Source of the DNA: Chloroflexota bacterium | GTDB lineage: Bacteria > Chloroflexota > UBA6077 > JACCZL01 | Reading direction: 5' to 3' | Length of the DNA: 64,000 nt | Assembly (NCBI GenBank): GCA_020845495.1 | Contig: JADLFM010000173.1 | Span: forward strand, 1 to 64,000 | Part shown: positions 43,506 to 52,052 of the stretch, in pieces | How positions within the stretch are numbered: the stretch's first letter is position 1 | How the letters are laid out: each line of letters begins with the position of its first letter | Notes under the pieces: model-generated | Seen by the model: only the letters and a program-made list of their open reading frames with translations | Databases searched by the model: none | Told to the model about the DNA's origin: nothing | Made by a program: the position numbers and the translations under genes

Positions 43506-44447
43506 ATGCGCGGCGTGACCGGCGGCGATGCGCGTGGTGAGGTTGCTGGTGGGGCGCGCGCACGGATCAGGCTGGACGTTGCGCTCGTCCAGCGAGGGCT
43601 GGCCAAGTCGCGCGAGAAGGCCCAGGCGCTGATCGTCGCCGGCCTCGTCTCGGTGGATGGCGTGCCGGCCCGTAAGACGGCTGGGCCGGTGGACGCCGAC
43701 GCGGCGATTCAGGTCGAGACGTTCGAAGGGTTCGTCAGCCGAGGCGGCGAAAAGCTCGATCGCGCGCTGACCGCATTCGGCATCGACGTTACTGGCAGCG
43801 TCTGCCTGGATGCCGGCGCCTCGACGGGCGGCTTCACCGACGTCCTGCTGCGGCGGGCCGCCGGGCGGGTGTACGCCGTGGACGTGGGCCATGGGCAGTT
43901 GGACTGGCGGCTGCGGAACGATCCGCGCGTCGTTGTGTACGAGCGCACGAATATCCGCACCCTGGACGCGCTCCCTGAGCCAATGGACGCAGCCGTCGCC
44001 GACCTGTCGTTCATCTCGCTGCGACTCGTCCTGCCGACGCTCGCGCGCCTCTGCCGGCCGCTGGCGCCGTTGGTTGTCCTGGTGAAGCCGCAGTTCGAGG
44101 CCGGCCGCGAGCACGTCGGGCGGGGCGGGGTCGTCCGCGATCCGGCAATTCATCGGCGGGTGCTGCTCGGGCTGTGGGAGTGGTGCGAGGCGCATGGGCT
44201 GACACCGCGTGGCCTGACGCCATCACCGATCCGTGGCCCAGCCGGCAATGTCGAGTTCCTGCTCTGGCTGACGAACAGGATGGCCGAGGCGCGATCAGGA
44301 AACGAGGCTGCCATCGCCGCGCATGCGTCAGCCGGCCAGCCATCAGCTGTCCACGCCGTCGAGGCCGAGGCTGCCGTCGAGGCCGAGGCTGCCGTCGAGG
44401 CCGAGGCTGCCGTCGAGGCCGCGTTGGCGGCAGTTCCGGGACGGTAG
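43506..44447 (+). CDS. tlyA: TlyA family RNA 2'-O-methyltransferase
   Basis: This S4-domain plus FtsJ-like rRNA methyltransferase modifies 16S/23S rRNA in mycobacteria. The S4 domain reads RIRLDVALVQRGLAKSREKAQ. The Rossmann domain has VCLDAGASTGGFTDVLL and VYAVDVGHGQLDWRL, with VADLSFISLRLVLP and VLVKPQFEAGREHVGRGGVV completing the K-D-K-E-like set. ATG 43506 follows AGAGG at good spacing, although the frame is open to 43368. The C-terminal 40 residues include an 18-bp tandem repeat. tlyA, NAD kinase and recN in this order is a conserved cluster in Gram-positive bacteria. Confidence 0.92.
   Translation: MRGVTGGDARGEVAGGARARIRLDVALVQRGLAKSREKAQALIVAGLVSVDGVPARKTAGPVDADAAIQVETFEGFVSRGGEKLDRALTAFGIDVTGSVCLDAGASTGGFTDVLLRRAAGRVYAVDVGHGQLDWRLRNDPRVVVYERTNIRTLDALPEPMDAAVADLSFISLRLVLPTLARLCRPLAPLVVLVKPQFEAGREHVGRGGVVRDPAIHRRVLLGLWEWCEAHGLTPRGLTPSPIRGPAGNVEFLLWLTNRMAEARSGNEAAIAAHASAGQPSAVHAVEAEAAVEAEAAVEAEAAVEAALAAVPGR
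44358..44423. repeat. 18-bp tandem repeat inside the 3-prime end of tlyA
   Basis: Three full units of GTCGAGGCCGAGGCTGCC plus a partial fourth encode VEAEAA repeats in frame, outside the catalytic domain. Confidence 0.92.
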
Positions 44448-44455
44448 CGCGCTCG

Positions 44456-45277
44456 ATGGCTCGCGTGGCGCTCGTCCATCAACCGTACCGACCAGAGACG
44501 GCCGAATCCGCCGCCCGGGTGGCCAACTGGCTCGAGTCACACGGCTACGAGGGTGTCACCCTGTCGGCCTTCGACCTCGAGCCGCACGACCCGGCCTCGT
44601 TCACGCTGGCGCTCTCGTTCGGGGGCGACGGCACGACGGTCCGCACCGCACGCTGGGCGGCGCGTGCCCGGTTGCCGATCGTCCCGATCGGCATGGGTAC
44701 GCTCAGCTTCCTGTCCGAATTGACCCCCGACGAAGTGGAAACCCAGTTGGACCCCTACCTCGTCGGCGATTACTGGCGTGACGAGCGCGCGATGCTCCAC
44801 GTCAGCATTGATGGACGGGAATCGTTGGCGCTCAACGACGTGGTGGTGGCGCGCGGCGCGTCCCTGCGCGCGATCACCGTCGACCTGTTCGTGCAGGACC
44901 GAGAGGTCACCCGCTTCACCGCCGATGGGATCGTGGTCGCGACCGCGACCGGCTCGACGGCGTACGCTCTTGCGGCGGGCGGCCCGGTCCTGGCGCCTGA
45001 GCTTGGGAATGTGGTGGTCGTGCCGGTCGCAGGGCACCTGTCTGCGCTGCGGAGCATGGTTCTGCCGGAGACCTGCAACCTCGTGCTAACCGTCGCACGG
45101 CACCAGCCGGCCATCGCCTCAGCGGATGGACAGGTTGACTTCGATCTGCCGGTCGGGAAACCCGTACGGGTGTGCGTTGCCGCGGAGCGCACGGTGTTTG
45201 CCCGGCGGGGCGACCCGCGCGATTTCTACAAGTATCTCACCAACCGGCTGCGGCGCTCGCCACACGGACCGCTGTGA
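44456..45277 (+). CDS. nadK: NAD kinase
   Basis: This enzyme phosphorylates NAD to NADP using ATP or polyphosphate. 273 residues from the ATG at 44456, eight bases after tlyA. The kinase signature GGDGT is at residues 56-60 (SFGGDGTTVRTARWAA), IVPIGMGTLSFLSEL and ADGIVVATATGSTAYALAAGGPVLAP are the family core, and the glycine-rich TGSTAYAL loop binds NAD. Translation starts close to the tlyA stop without a strong own site, so coupling is likely. recN follows 79 bp downstream after a palindrome. Confidence 0.95.
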   Translation: MARVALVHQPYRPETAESAARVANWLESHGYEGVTLSAFDLEPHDPASFTLALSFGGDGTTVRTARWAARARLPIVPIGMGTLSFLSELTPDEVETQLDPYLVGDYWRDERAMLHVSIDGRESLALNDVVVARGASLRAITVDLFVQDREVTRFTADGIVVATATGSTAYALAAGGPVLAPELGNVVVVPVAGHLSALRSMVLPETCNLVLTVARHQPAIASADGQVDFDLPVGKPVRVCVAAERTVFARRGDPRDFYKYLTNRLRRSPHGPL

Positions 45278-45305
45278 GCCGCCGGCTTTCCCCCCACCTC
45301 CTGGC

Positions 45306-45329
45306 CCCTCTCCTGCGTGTGGGAGAGGG
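45306..45329. repeat. interspersed palindrome CCCTCTCC/GGAGAGGG
   Basis: CCCTCTCC (45306-45313) and GGAGAGGG (45322-45329) form a perfect 8-bp stem in the gap between the NAD kinase and recN, one of the family also seen at 5204 and 61383. Confidence 0.75.
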
Positions 45330-45356
45330 TGAGAGATCGGACTGGAATCCGTCCCC

Positions 45357-47117
45357 GTGCTCACCCAACTGACGATCCGTAACTTCGCCATCATCGATCG
45401 TCTGACGATCTCCTGGTCGGATGGGCTGAACGTCGTCACCGGCGAGACCGGTGCCGGGAAGTCGATCATCATCGACGCGATGGGCGCGCTCCTCGGCGGG
45501 CGCGTCTCGCCGGACTTCGTGCGTGCGGGAGCGGCGCGTGCCACGGTGGAAGGGGTCTTCGACCTGTCGCGCACCGAAGACCTGAGCGAGCTTCAGGCGA
45601 CGCTCGACGAACATGGGTTAGAGATCGAGGACGGTGGGCTGATCCTCACCCGCGACATCGCAGGTGCTGGTGGACGCGGCGTGGCGCGGGTCAACGGCCG
45701 GGCCGTCCCGACCGCTGTGCTCCAGCAGGTCGGCGAGCAGTTGATCGATATCCACGGCCAGAGCGAGCATCTCTCACTGCTACGCCCGCGCGAGCATCTG
45801 GAGCTTCTGGACCGCTACGCCGGGCTGGGCGCCGAGCGGCAGCGGCTGGCCGGGCTCGTCGCCGACTTGCGTGCCATCGGGCGCGAGCAGCAGCGCGTCC
45901 GCGACGAGGCGCGGTCCGCCCAGCGCGAGCAAGCGCTGCTTCGCCATGAAGTCGACGAGATCGACGCGGCGGCAGTGCGGCCAGGTGAGGAGGAGGACGT
46001 GCTCGCCGCGCGTGACCGGCTGCGCAACGTCGAGCGGCTGCGCGAGGCGGTCCAGTCAGCATACGCGGCGTTGAGCGGCGACGAAGACCACCCCGGCGCG
46101 CTCGACCTTGTGGGGCAGGCGGCGCTCTCGTGCGGCCAGGTCGGGCGGATCGATCCGATCCTCAGGCAGCAGTCTGAGGCGCTGGACGTAGCGGCGAGCC
46201 AGATCGACGACGCGGCTCGCGCGTTGCGCCGCTACCTCGATACTATCGAGGACGACCCCGAGGCGCTCCAGGCGGCCGAGGAACGACTGCTCGCACTTGC
46301 CGATCTTCGCCGCAAGTACGGCGACACCATCGGGGAGATCCTGGCCTATGCCGAGCGAGCCCGCGCTCGGCTCGCATCGGTCGAGCGGCAAGACCAGATC
46401 CTCGCCGAGCTCGCGGAGCGTCGGGAGGAGCTGCGCCACGAGGTCGGAGCCCTGGCCGGGGTGCTCTCTGCGCGACGAGCGGCAGCGGCTCTCGAGCTTC
46501 AGGCGGCCGTCGAAGCGGAGCTTGAAGACCTGAATATGCGGGGTACGCGCTTCGTGCCCCGCCTGGAGCAGTCCGACGTCCCGAACGGCGTCCCGGTCGT
46601 GGTGAACGACGGCGAGGTGCGGACGCTCGCCTTTGATGCGAGCGGCATCGACCGGGTCGAGTTCCTGATCGCCCCGAACCCGGGCGAGGAGCCGAAGGGG
46701 CTGGGGCGGATCGCGAGCGGCGGCGAGTTAGCACGGGTGGCGCTGGCGCTGAAAACGGCGCTGTCGCGGGTGGACCGGCGCGGAACGCTGATCTTCGACG
46801 AGGTAGACACCGGCGTCGGCGGGCGGAGCGCGCCCGTCGTCGGAGAGAAGTTGTGGGGCCTGACGTCAGAGCATCAGGTGCTCTGCGTGACCCATATGCC
46901 CCAGGTGGCCGCGTACGCTGACGCCCACCTCGTGGTGGCCAAGGGCGCCGACGGCTCAGCAAGCCGGGTCAGCGTTCGGGCGCTGGAGCCGTCCGAACGC
47001 GTGGCCGAGTTAGCTCAGATGCTGGGCGGGCCACTTGGCGGCGAGGGAGCGCGCCGTAATGCCCGCGAGTTGCTGAAGGGCGCCCAGGAACGCAAGCGCG
47101 CGATCGGCAGGCGCTAG
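45357..47117 (+). CDS. recN: DNA repair protein RecN
   Basis: This is an SMC-like ATPase of double-strand-break repair. 586 residues. The N-terminal ATP-binding half has TIRNFAIIDRLTISW and GETGAGKSIIIDAMGALLGG (Walker A). Coiled-coil arms occupy about residues 160-390. The C-terminal half has GEEPKGLGRIASGGELARVALALK (ABC signature) and LIFDEVDTGVGGRSA (Walker B). The start is a GTG. It ends the tlyA-nadK-recN cluster. No SOS-like box is visible before it. Confidence 0.96.
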   Translation: MLTQLTIRNFAIIDRLTISWSDGLNVVTGETGAGKSIIIDAMGALLGGRVSPDFVRAGAARATVEGVFDLSRTEDLSELQATLDEHGLEIEDGGLILTRDIAGAGGRGVARVNGRAVPTAVLQQVGEQLIDIHGQSEHLSLLRPREHLELLDRYAGLGAERQRLAGLVADLRAIGREQQRVRDEARSAQREQALLRHEVDEIDAAAVRPGEEEDVLAARDRLRNVERLREAVQSAYAALSGDEDHPGALDLVGQAALSCGQVGRIDPILRQQSEALDVAASQIDDAARALRRYLDTIEDDPEALQAAEERLLALADLRRKYGDTIGEILAYAERARARLASVERQDQILAELAERREELRHEVGALAGVLSARRAAAALELQAAVEAELEDLNMRGTRFVPRLEQSDVPNGVPVVVNDGEVRTLAFDASGIDRVEFLIAPNPGEEPKGLGRIASGGELARVALALKTALSRVDRRGTLIFDEVDTGVGGRSAPVVGEKLWGLTSEHQVLCVTHMPQVAAYADAHLVVAKGADGSASRVSVRALEPSERVAELAQMLGGPLGGEGARRNARELLKGAQERKRAIGRR

Positions 47118-47313
47118 GTTCAGCGGCCGACGCTCGAGCGGGGCGGCCGGCAGCCTGTTCGGGCCAATCGAGTATGCTGCGGGCATCATCCACAGTCGCC
47201 GACGGCTGACGGAGATGCTCGGCTGTGCCACAGTGCACGGCCTGAGCAAGTGGCGACGTTCATGGCGCGCACGTCTTGACCGCGACTGGTGGCGCCGATG
47301 AGGGAGAAGCATC

Positions 47314-48531
47314 GTGTCCGACGCACGCATCGCGACGATTGAGTGGGGAATGCTCTGGGGCAAGCGCCCCCGGCCGGCCGGGTCGAACTCCCACATGGAG
47401 CCGCTGGGTGATCGGGTCCGAGTGCCGCTCGTGCGGGTGACACTCGACGACGGCAGCACTGGCTTTGGGCTGTCGCGGGCCGAGCGCGGGGCAATCGAGC
47501 CGTTCGTGGGCGCACCGCTCAGCGAGGCTGTCAAGGAGCGGAGCGGAGTGGTCGTCGGCATCGCCGAGCGCTTCCACCCGATCGAGAACGCGCTCTGGGA
47601 TCTGCTCGGCAAGCGCGAGGGGCTGCCGGTCTACGCGCTGACGACCCGTGCAACTGGACAGCCGGCCCCCGAGAACCTGCGCGTCCGCTGCTACGACACG
47701 ACCCTCTACCTGGATGACGTCGACCTCGAGGACGACGCGGCCGGCGGCGAGCGGATGGCGGCCGAGGCGATGGAGGGCTGGGGCCGCGGCCACCGCAACT
47801 TCAAGATCAAGGTCGGGCGCGGCAACGTCTTCATGCCGACAGAGGCCGGGCTGCGCCGAGACGTCGCCGTCGTCAACGCGATCCGCCGGGCGGTCGGCCC
47901 AGAGGCGGCGATCATGACTGACGCCAACAACGGCTACACCTACAACATCGCCCGCGACTTCCTGCGAGGAACCGCCGATGCCAGGCCATTCTGGCTGGAA
48001 GAGGCGTTCTGGGAGGATGCCAGCACCTATCGCCGCCTCAAGGCGTGGCTCCGTGCCGAAGGGCTCGAGACGCGGATCGCCGACGGCGAGGGGCGCGGCC
48101 TGGTAGACCAGAACCGCCCGTCACTCTACGAGGGCATCGAGAATCTGGCGGTCGGCTCGGAAGCCCCCTCGGGCCGCCTCCTCGACATGGTCCGCGAGGG
48201 CATCGTGGACGTACTCCAGTACGACATTATCATGCCCGGCATCTCGCGCTGGCTCGAAGTCGGGCCGCTCATCGATGCCTGGGGCCGCTCGGTGGCGCCC
48301 CACCATTACGGCACCTGCTGGGGCAACTACGGTTCGGCGCACCTCGCGCCGGCGATTCGCACCTTCCTGTTCGTCGAGTGGGACGAGGCGACGACGCCGG
48401 GCTTGAAGGCCCCGGGGTACGCCATCGTCGACGGGTACGTCCAGGTGCCGTCGAGCCCCGGCTTCGGCCTGGAGCTCGAAGAAGAGGTGTACGGCCGGGC
48501 CGTCCGAGATGAGGGCTTCACGCTCGCCTGA
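47314..48531 (+). CDS. mandelate racemase/enolase superfamily enzyme
   Basis: This 405-residue protein has the enolase-superfamily layout, an N-terminal capping domain and a TIM barrel. Features: ERFHPIENALWDLLGKREGLPVY, RNFKIKVGRG (KxK acid/base pair at about residues 165-167), DANNGYT (first metal Asp), FWLEEAFWED (Glu), RIADGEG and the C-terminal HHYGTCW with His in the catalytic region. GTG start after GGGAGAAGCATC. The last two codons and stop lie inside a 17-bp repeat. The sugar-acid substrate cannot be named. The purine permease is convergent. Confidence 0.85.
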   Translation: MSDARIATIEWGMLWGKRPRPAGSNSHMEPLGDRVRVPLVRVTLDDGSTGFGLSRAERGAIEPFVGAPLSEAVKERSGVVVGIAERFHPIENALWDLLGKREGLPVYALTTRATGQPAPENLRVRCYDTTLYLDDVDLEDDAAGGERMAAEAMEGWGRGHRNFKIKVGRGNVFMPTEAGLRRDVAVVNAIRRAVGPEAAIMTDANNGYTYNIARDFLRGTADARPFWLEEAFWEDASTYRRLKAWLRAEGLETRIADGEGRGLVDQNRPSLYEGIENLAVGSEAPSGRLLDMVREGIVDVLQYDIIMPGISRWLEVGPLIDAWGRSVAPHHYGTCWGNYGSAHLAPAIRTFLFVEWDEATTPGLKAPGYAIVDGYVQVPSSPGFGLELEEEVYGRAVRDEGFTLA

Positions 48532-48617
48532 GCTTCACGCTCGCCTGAGCTTCACGCTCGCCTGAGCTTCACGCTCGCCTGAGCTTCACGCTCGCCTGAG
48601 CTTCACGCTCGCCTGAG
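48516..48617. repeat. 17-bp tandem repeat, six exact copies
   Basis: Six copies of CTTCACGCTCGCCTGAG. The first contains the last codons and stop TGA of the enolase-superfamily gene, and the other five follow it. Confidence 0.95.
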
Positions 48618-48781
48618 CGGGCGCACCTGGTCCGGGCCACGTCTGTCGGAGCGGGCCGGCCAGCAGGTCAACCCGCAGGTCGACCCACCCCAGGCGAGCC
48701 CATGGCTGACGCGAGCGGGGGAGTGCCCACCAGGCGCTCCCCCGCTCGTCGATGTCGCGTAGGCCGGACCGGCTGTGTCGA

Positions 48782-50209
48782 TCAGCCGATCAGATAGTAC
48801 AAGACGAAGTAGGCGGCGAAGGCGATCGAGACGACCCACATGATCGTACCGGCCGTGCGGACGTGGAGCAGCGTGTACAGGATGAGGCCCGCGCCGATGC
48901 CGTTCGAGATGCTCCAGGTGAGCGGCATCATCATCAACGTGAACAGCGCCGGCAGCCCGATCGCAAAATCCTTCCAGGGAATCTCAGAGGCAGTCGCGGC
49001 GATCATGAGCAAGCCGACGATCATCAGCGCCCCGGCCGTTGCCTCCTGGGGGATGATCGCGAACAGGTTCCCGAGCCACATGGCGATGAAGAAGGGGATC
49101 GCCGTGATGACGGCGGTCAGGCCGGTTCGCCCACCCTCGGCCACGCCAGCGCCGCTCTCGATGTAGGTCGTCGCACTCGACGCGCCGACGATGCCACCGG
49201 CCAGCGCCCCAAGCGAGTCCACGAGATAGGCCCGATTCTCGTTCTGGCGCAGGTTCCCATCGTCGTCGACGAGGCCGCCTTCGGTGCCGACCGCGGTGAA
49301 CGTGCCGGCCGTGTCGAAGAAGTCGCTCAGCATGATCGAGAGGGTCGCGAGCAGGCCGGCCAACAATCCGGCACCGCCCGCGCGCGTCAGGAAGCTGAGG
49401 CCGGGGATGCCGATGCCAAGGTACTGGAAGTCCGGCGCACTCACGATCTGAGCCGGGAGCTCGAGCTTCCCGGGGATGGTGGAGAGCGGCACGCCGAGTG
49501 CCGCATGCACGATGACGCCGAGCGCAGCCGTAGCCAGAATGCCGATGAGCAACGCGCCGTGAACGCGCCGGTGCATGAGCACGGCCGTCAGGACGAGTCC
49601 GAAGGCGGCGTAGAGTACAGACGGCGACGTAAACGCGCCGAGCGCGCCGGCCGTAGCTGGCTGGATGGTGCCGCCCTGGGTCGTCGCGATTGGCACGACG
49701 AAGAAACCGGCCTCGAAGGCGCCGATGGCGAAGAGGAACAGGCCGATGCCGCCACCGATGGCCAGCTTCAGCGGCACGGGGAGTGCCCGGATGACCGCCT
49801 GACGCAGACCGGTGAGAACCAGAATCGTGATGATGATGCCTTCCAGCACGATCACGCCCATCGCCTCAGCGAACGTGTAGCGCATGCCGACCATGAGTTG
49901 GAAGGCGACGACGGCGTTCAGGCCCATGCCGGGGGCGAGGGCGAACGGAAGGTTGGCGGCCAACCCCATCGCGGCGCACATGATCCCGGCGATCAGGCAG
50001 GTGCTGGTCACGATGGCCGGGAACGAGAGGGGCTGCCCGGCGATCGTCGCACCCGAGGTGATGACGGCCGCGTTCACGACGATGATGTAGCTCATCACCA
50101 TGAAGGTGGTCAGGCCGGCTCGGACCTCGGTACTGACGTCGGTGCCACGCGTGCTCAACTGAAAATGGCGTTCGAGAAAGGAAGCGCTGCTCAGCGTTTT
50201 GACAGCCAT
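48782..50209 (-). CDS. NCS2/AzgA-type purine permease
   Basis: This is a 475-residue permease with about 13 helices and the AzgA/GhxP-like pattern for hypoxanthine, guanine or adenine uptake. LERHFQLSTRGTDVSTEVRAGLTTFM at the N-terminus and AANLPFALAPGMGLNAVVAFQL are the hallmark (NPFxLAPGMGLNA). ADFFDTAGTF-like LSDFFDTAGTFTAVG and SSATTYIESGAGVAEGGRTG are also conserved. No purine enzyme is adjacent. Likely a monocistronic gene transcribed towards the enolase-superfamily gene. Confidence 0.92.
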   Translation of the reverse strand: MAVKTLSSASFLERHFQLSTRGTDVSTEVRAGLTTFMVMSYIIVVNAAVITSGATIAGQPLSFPAIVTSTCLIAGIMCAAMGLAANLPFALAPGMGLNAVVAFQLMVGMRYTFAEAMGVIVLEGIIITILVLTGLRQAVIRALPVPLKLAIGGGIGLFLFAIGAFEAGFFVVPIATTQGGTIQPATAGALGAFTSPSVLYAAFGLVLTAVLMHRRVHGALLIGILATAALGVIVHAALGVPLSTIPGKLELPAQIVSAPDFQYLGIGIPGLSFLTRAGGAGLLAGLLATLSIMLSDFFDTAGTFTAVGTEGGLVDDDGNLRQNENRAYLVDSLGALAGGIVGASSATTYIESGAGVAEGGRTGLTAVITAIPFFIAMWLGNLFAIIPQEATAGALMIVGLLMIAATASEIPWKDFAIGLPALFTLMMMPLTWSISNGIGAGLILYTLLHVRTAGTIMWVVSIAFAAYFVLYYLIG

Positions 50210-50663
50210 TGCGCCCTCCGCGCTGGGGCATCGCCGCCGGACGTGGCGACACCCTCGGGTTCGACGAACTCAGGATACCGGCGACCGGCCGGCGCGCTCA
50301 CTGTACCGATCGACCGCGTCCCTGTAAAGCCTGTGCTGGCGCATCGAAAGGCACGGTCACGTCTCAGATCGGCCGGGCCGCGAGCGGACCAGCGACGTTC
50401 GGACGGCGGCACAGGCGATGTTCGGACGACGACACAGATGTAGACGACGGCTGCACCGGCAACAACCACACAGCACCGGCCGGGCGTGAAGCGAGGCCGA
50501 GTGCACACCAGGGCCGGTCATCACGAGGACGGTCATGAGCCGATGCAGCTTCAGATGTACGTCTTCGTGGACGGTGCATGTGCCGGCACAATCTTACCGT
50601 AACTCCTGGATGATTGAAGAATTCGCGTGCCGACGTCGCCGGCTCGGAGGGCGGCCCGACCGT
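50210..50663. other. intergenic region without recognised gene
   Basis: About 450 bp lie between the permease start and the heptamer array. I see no convincing gene, terminator or promoter. Confidence 0.5.
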
Positions 50664-50824
50664 GCCACGCGCCACTCGCCACTCGCCACTCGCCACTCGC
50701 CACTCGCCACTCGCCACTCGCCACTCGCCACTCGCCACTCGCCACTCGCCACGCGCCACTCGCCACTCGCCACGCGCCACTCGCCACTCGCCACTCGCCA
50801 CTCGCCACTCGCCACTCGCCACGC
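50664..50824. repeat. heptanucleotide tandem repeat, 23 copies
   Basis: Uninterrupted units of GCCACTC (variant GCCACGC at units 1, 14, 17 and 23) fill 161 bp, ending 78 bp before the dehydrogenase start. The 7-bp unit does not preserve reading frame, so the array is noncoding. Confidence 0.95.
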
Positions 50825-50902
50825 GAATGCTAGACTCCCGGCCGATACTTCGAGTTTCCTGACTTCAGCCGGCCTCTCCGCGCCGGCCTCCCGGGAGGAA
50901 CC

Positions 50903-51874
50903 GTGGCCTCATTCAAGATGGTGTTTCTGCCGCCTCAGCGTGATGCCGCACCTTCGTTCGCCAGGGCCGTCGACGAGGCCGTGCCCGAGGCGAACGTCGT
51001 CGTCGCCGAGACCGAGGCCGATGCGCTCCGTGAGATCGTAGACGCCGACGCTGCCTTCGGTGACCTTCCGAGGAATATCCTGGCGAAGGCGAGTAACCTG
51101 CGCTGGCTCCAGGCGCCAGCTATCGCCCCGCCAGCCGGCTACTACTATCCGGAGCTCGTCCAGCACCCGGTGATCGCGACCAACTTTCGTGGAATCTTCA
51201 ACGAGCACATCGCGGCTCATATCCTGGCGTTCGTGCTGGCTTTGGCCCGCGGCTTCCACTACTACATCCCGCGTCAGCTTCGCAGCGAGTGGCAGCCCGA
51301 GCGGACCGACACCGGCACGGTCTACCTGCCGGAGTCGACGGCGCTGCTGGTTGGGGTCGGCGGCATCGGCGCAGAGACGGCTCGGCTGCTCGCGGACTTC
51401 GGCGTACGGGTGATCGGCGTGGACGCCCGCCGCGAGGATACCCCTCCGGGTGTCGCGGAGATGCACCGTCCGGACGACCTCGACGCGCTGCTGCCCCAGG
51501 CCGACTTCGTCATTCTGACGATCCCGCACACCCCCCAGACCGAGGGGCTGTTCGACGCCCGCCGCTTCAGTCTGATGAAGTCGTCGGCGTTCTTCATCAA
51601 CATCGGGCGCGGCAAGACGACGCGTCTGGACGCGCTGAATCAGGCGCTGCGGAACGGCACCATCGCCGGGGCCGGCCTCGACGTCTATGAGGTCGAGCCG
51701 CTGCCGGCCGATCATCCGCTCTGGACCGCCCCGAACCTCCTGATGACGCCGCACACCGCCGGGTTCGGGCCGTATCTGGACGACCGCCGCCGCGAGGTCA
51801 TCGTCGAGAACGCACGGCGATTTGCGAACGGCCAACCGCTGATAAACGTCGTAGACAAAGCGAACTGGTTCTAG
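50903..51874 (+). CDS. NAD-dependent D-2-hydroxyacid dehydrogenase
   Basis: This 323-residue enzyme reduces or oxidises D-2-hydroxy acids. The NAD-binding motif is VGVGGIGAETARLLADFG (about residues 148-165). The catalytic trio is an Arg at about residue 233 (INIGRGKTTRLD), a Glu in GLDVYEVEPLP, and His in TPHTAGFGPY. HTPQTEGLFDARRF and DEAxxAxxI-like regions follow the family. GTG start after GGGAGGAACC. Both sides carry heptamer arrays (50664 and 52008). The substrate is unknown (phosphoglycerate, glyoxylate and hydroxypyruvate enzymes share this pattern). Confidence 0.92.
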   Translation: MASFKMVFLPPQRDAAPSFARAVDEAVPEANVVVAETEADALREIVDADAAFGDLPRNILAKASNLRWLQAPAIAPPAGYYYPELVQHPVIATNFRGIFNEHIAAHILAFVLALARGFHYYIPRQLRSEWQPERTDTGTVYLPESTALLVGVGGIGAETARLLADFGVRVIGVDARREDTPPGVAEMHRPDDLDALLPQADFVILTIPHTPQTEGLFDARRFSLMKSSAFFINIGRGKTTRLDALNQALRNGTIAGAGLDVYEVEPLPADHPLWTAPNLLMTPHTAGFGPYLDDRRREVIVENARRFANGQPLINVVDKANWF

Positions 51875-52007
51875 CCTCTGGCACGTACACCGAGGCCGGG
51901 GCGGCATGCGGCACGGCCTCGGTGGCAGCCACAGCAGTCTGCCCAAAGGCGGCCCATGCCGCGCGAGCGTGAGGCATGGGCCGTTGCACGTGCCCGTGTA
52001 GCCTTCC

Positions 52008-52049
52008 GCTGATCGCTGACCGCTGACCACTGACCGCTGACCGCTGATC
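52008..52049. repeat. heptanucleotide tandem repeat, six copies
   Basis: Six units of GCTGACC (two GCTGATC, one ACTGACC) lie between the dehydrogenase and the convergent LLM oxidoreductase, ending four bases before its stop. Confidence 0.85.
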
Positions 52050-52052
52050 GCG

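Noticed and set aside
48516..48617. CRISPR array
   Set aside because: The 17-bp units are contiguous and have no spacer sequence.
48752..50443. 563-codon open frame opposite the purine permease
   Set aside because: It is an antisense artefact. The permease on the minus strand has clear family motifs, and the opposite translation is Asp/Arg/Glu-rich junk.
50664..50824. CRISPR array
   Set aside because: The repeats are 7 bp with no spacers, so this is a simple tandem repeat.
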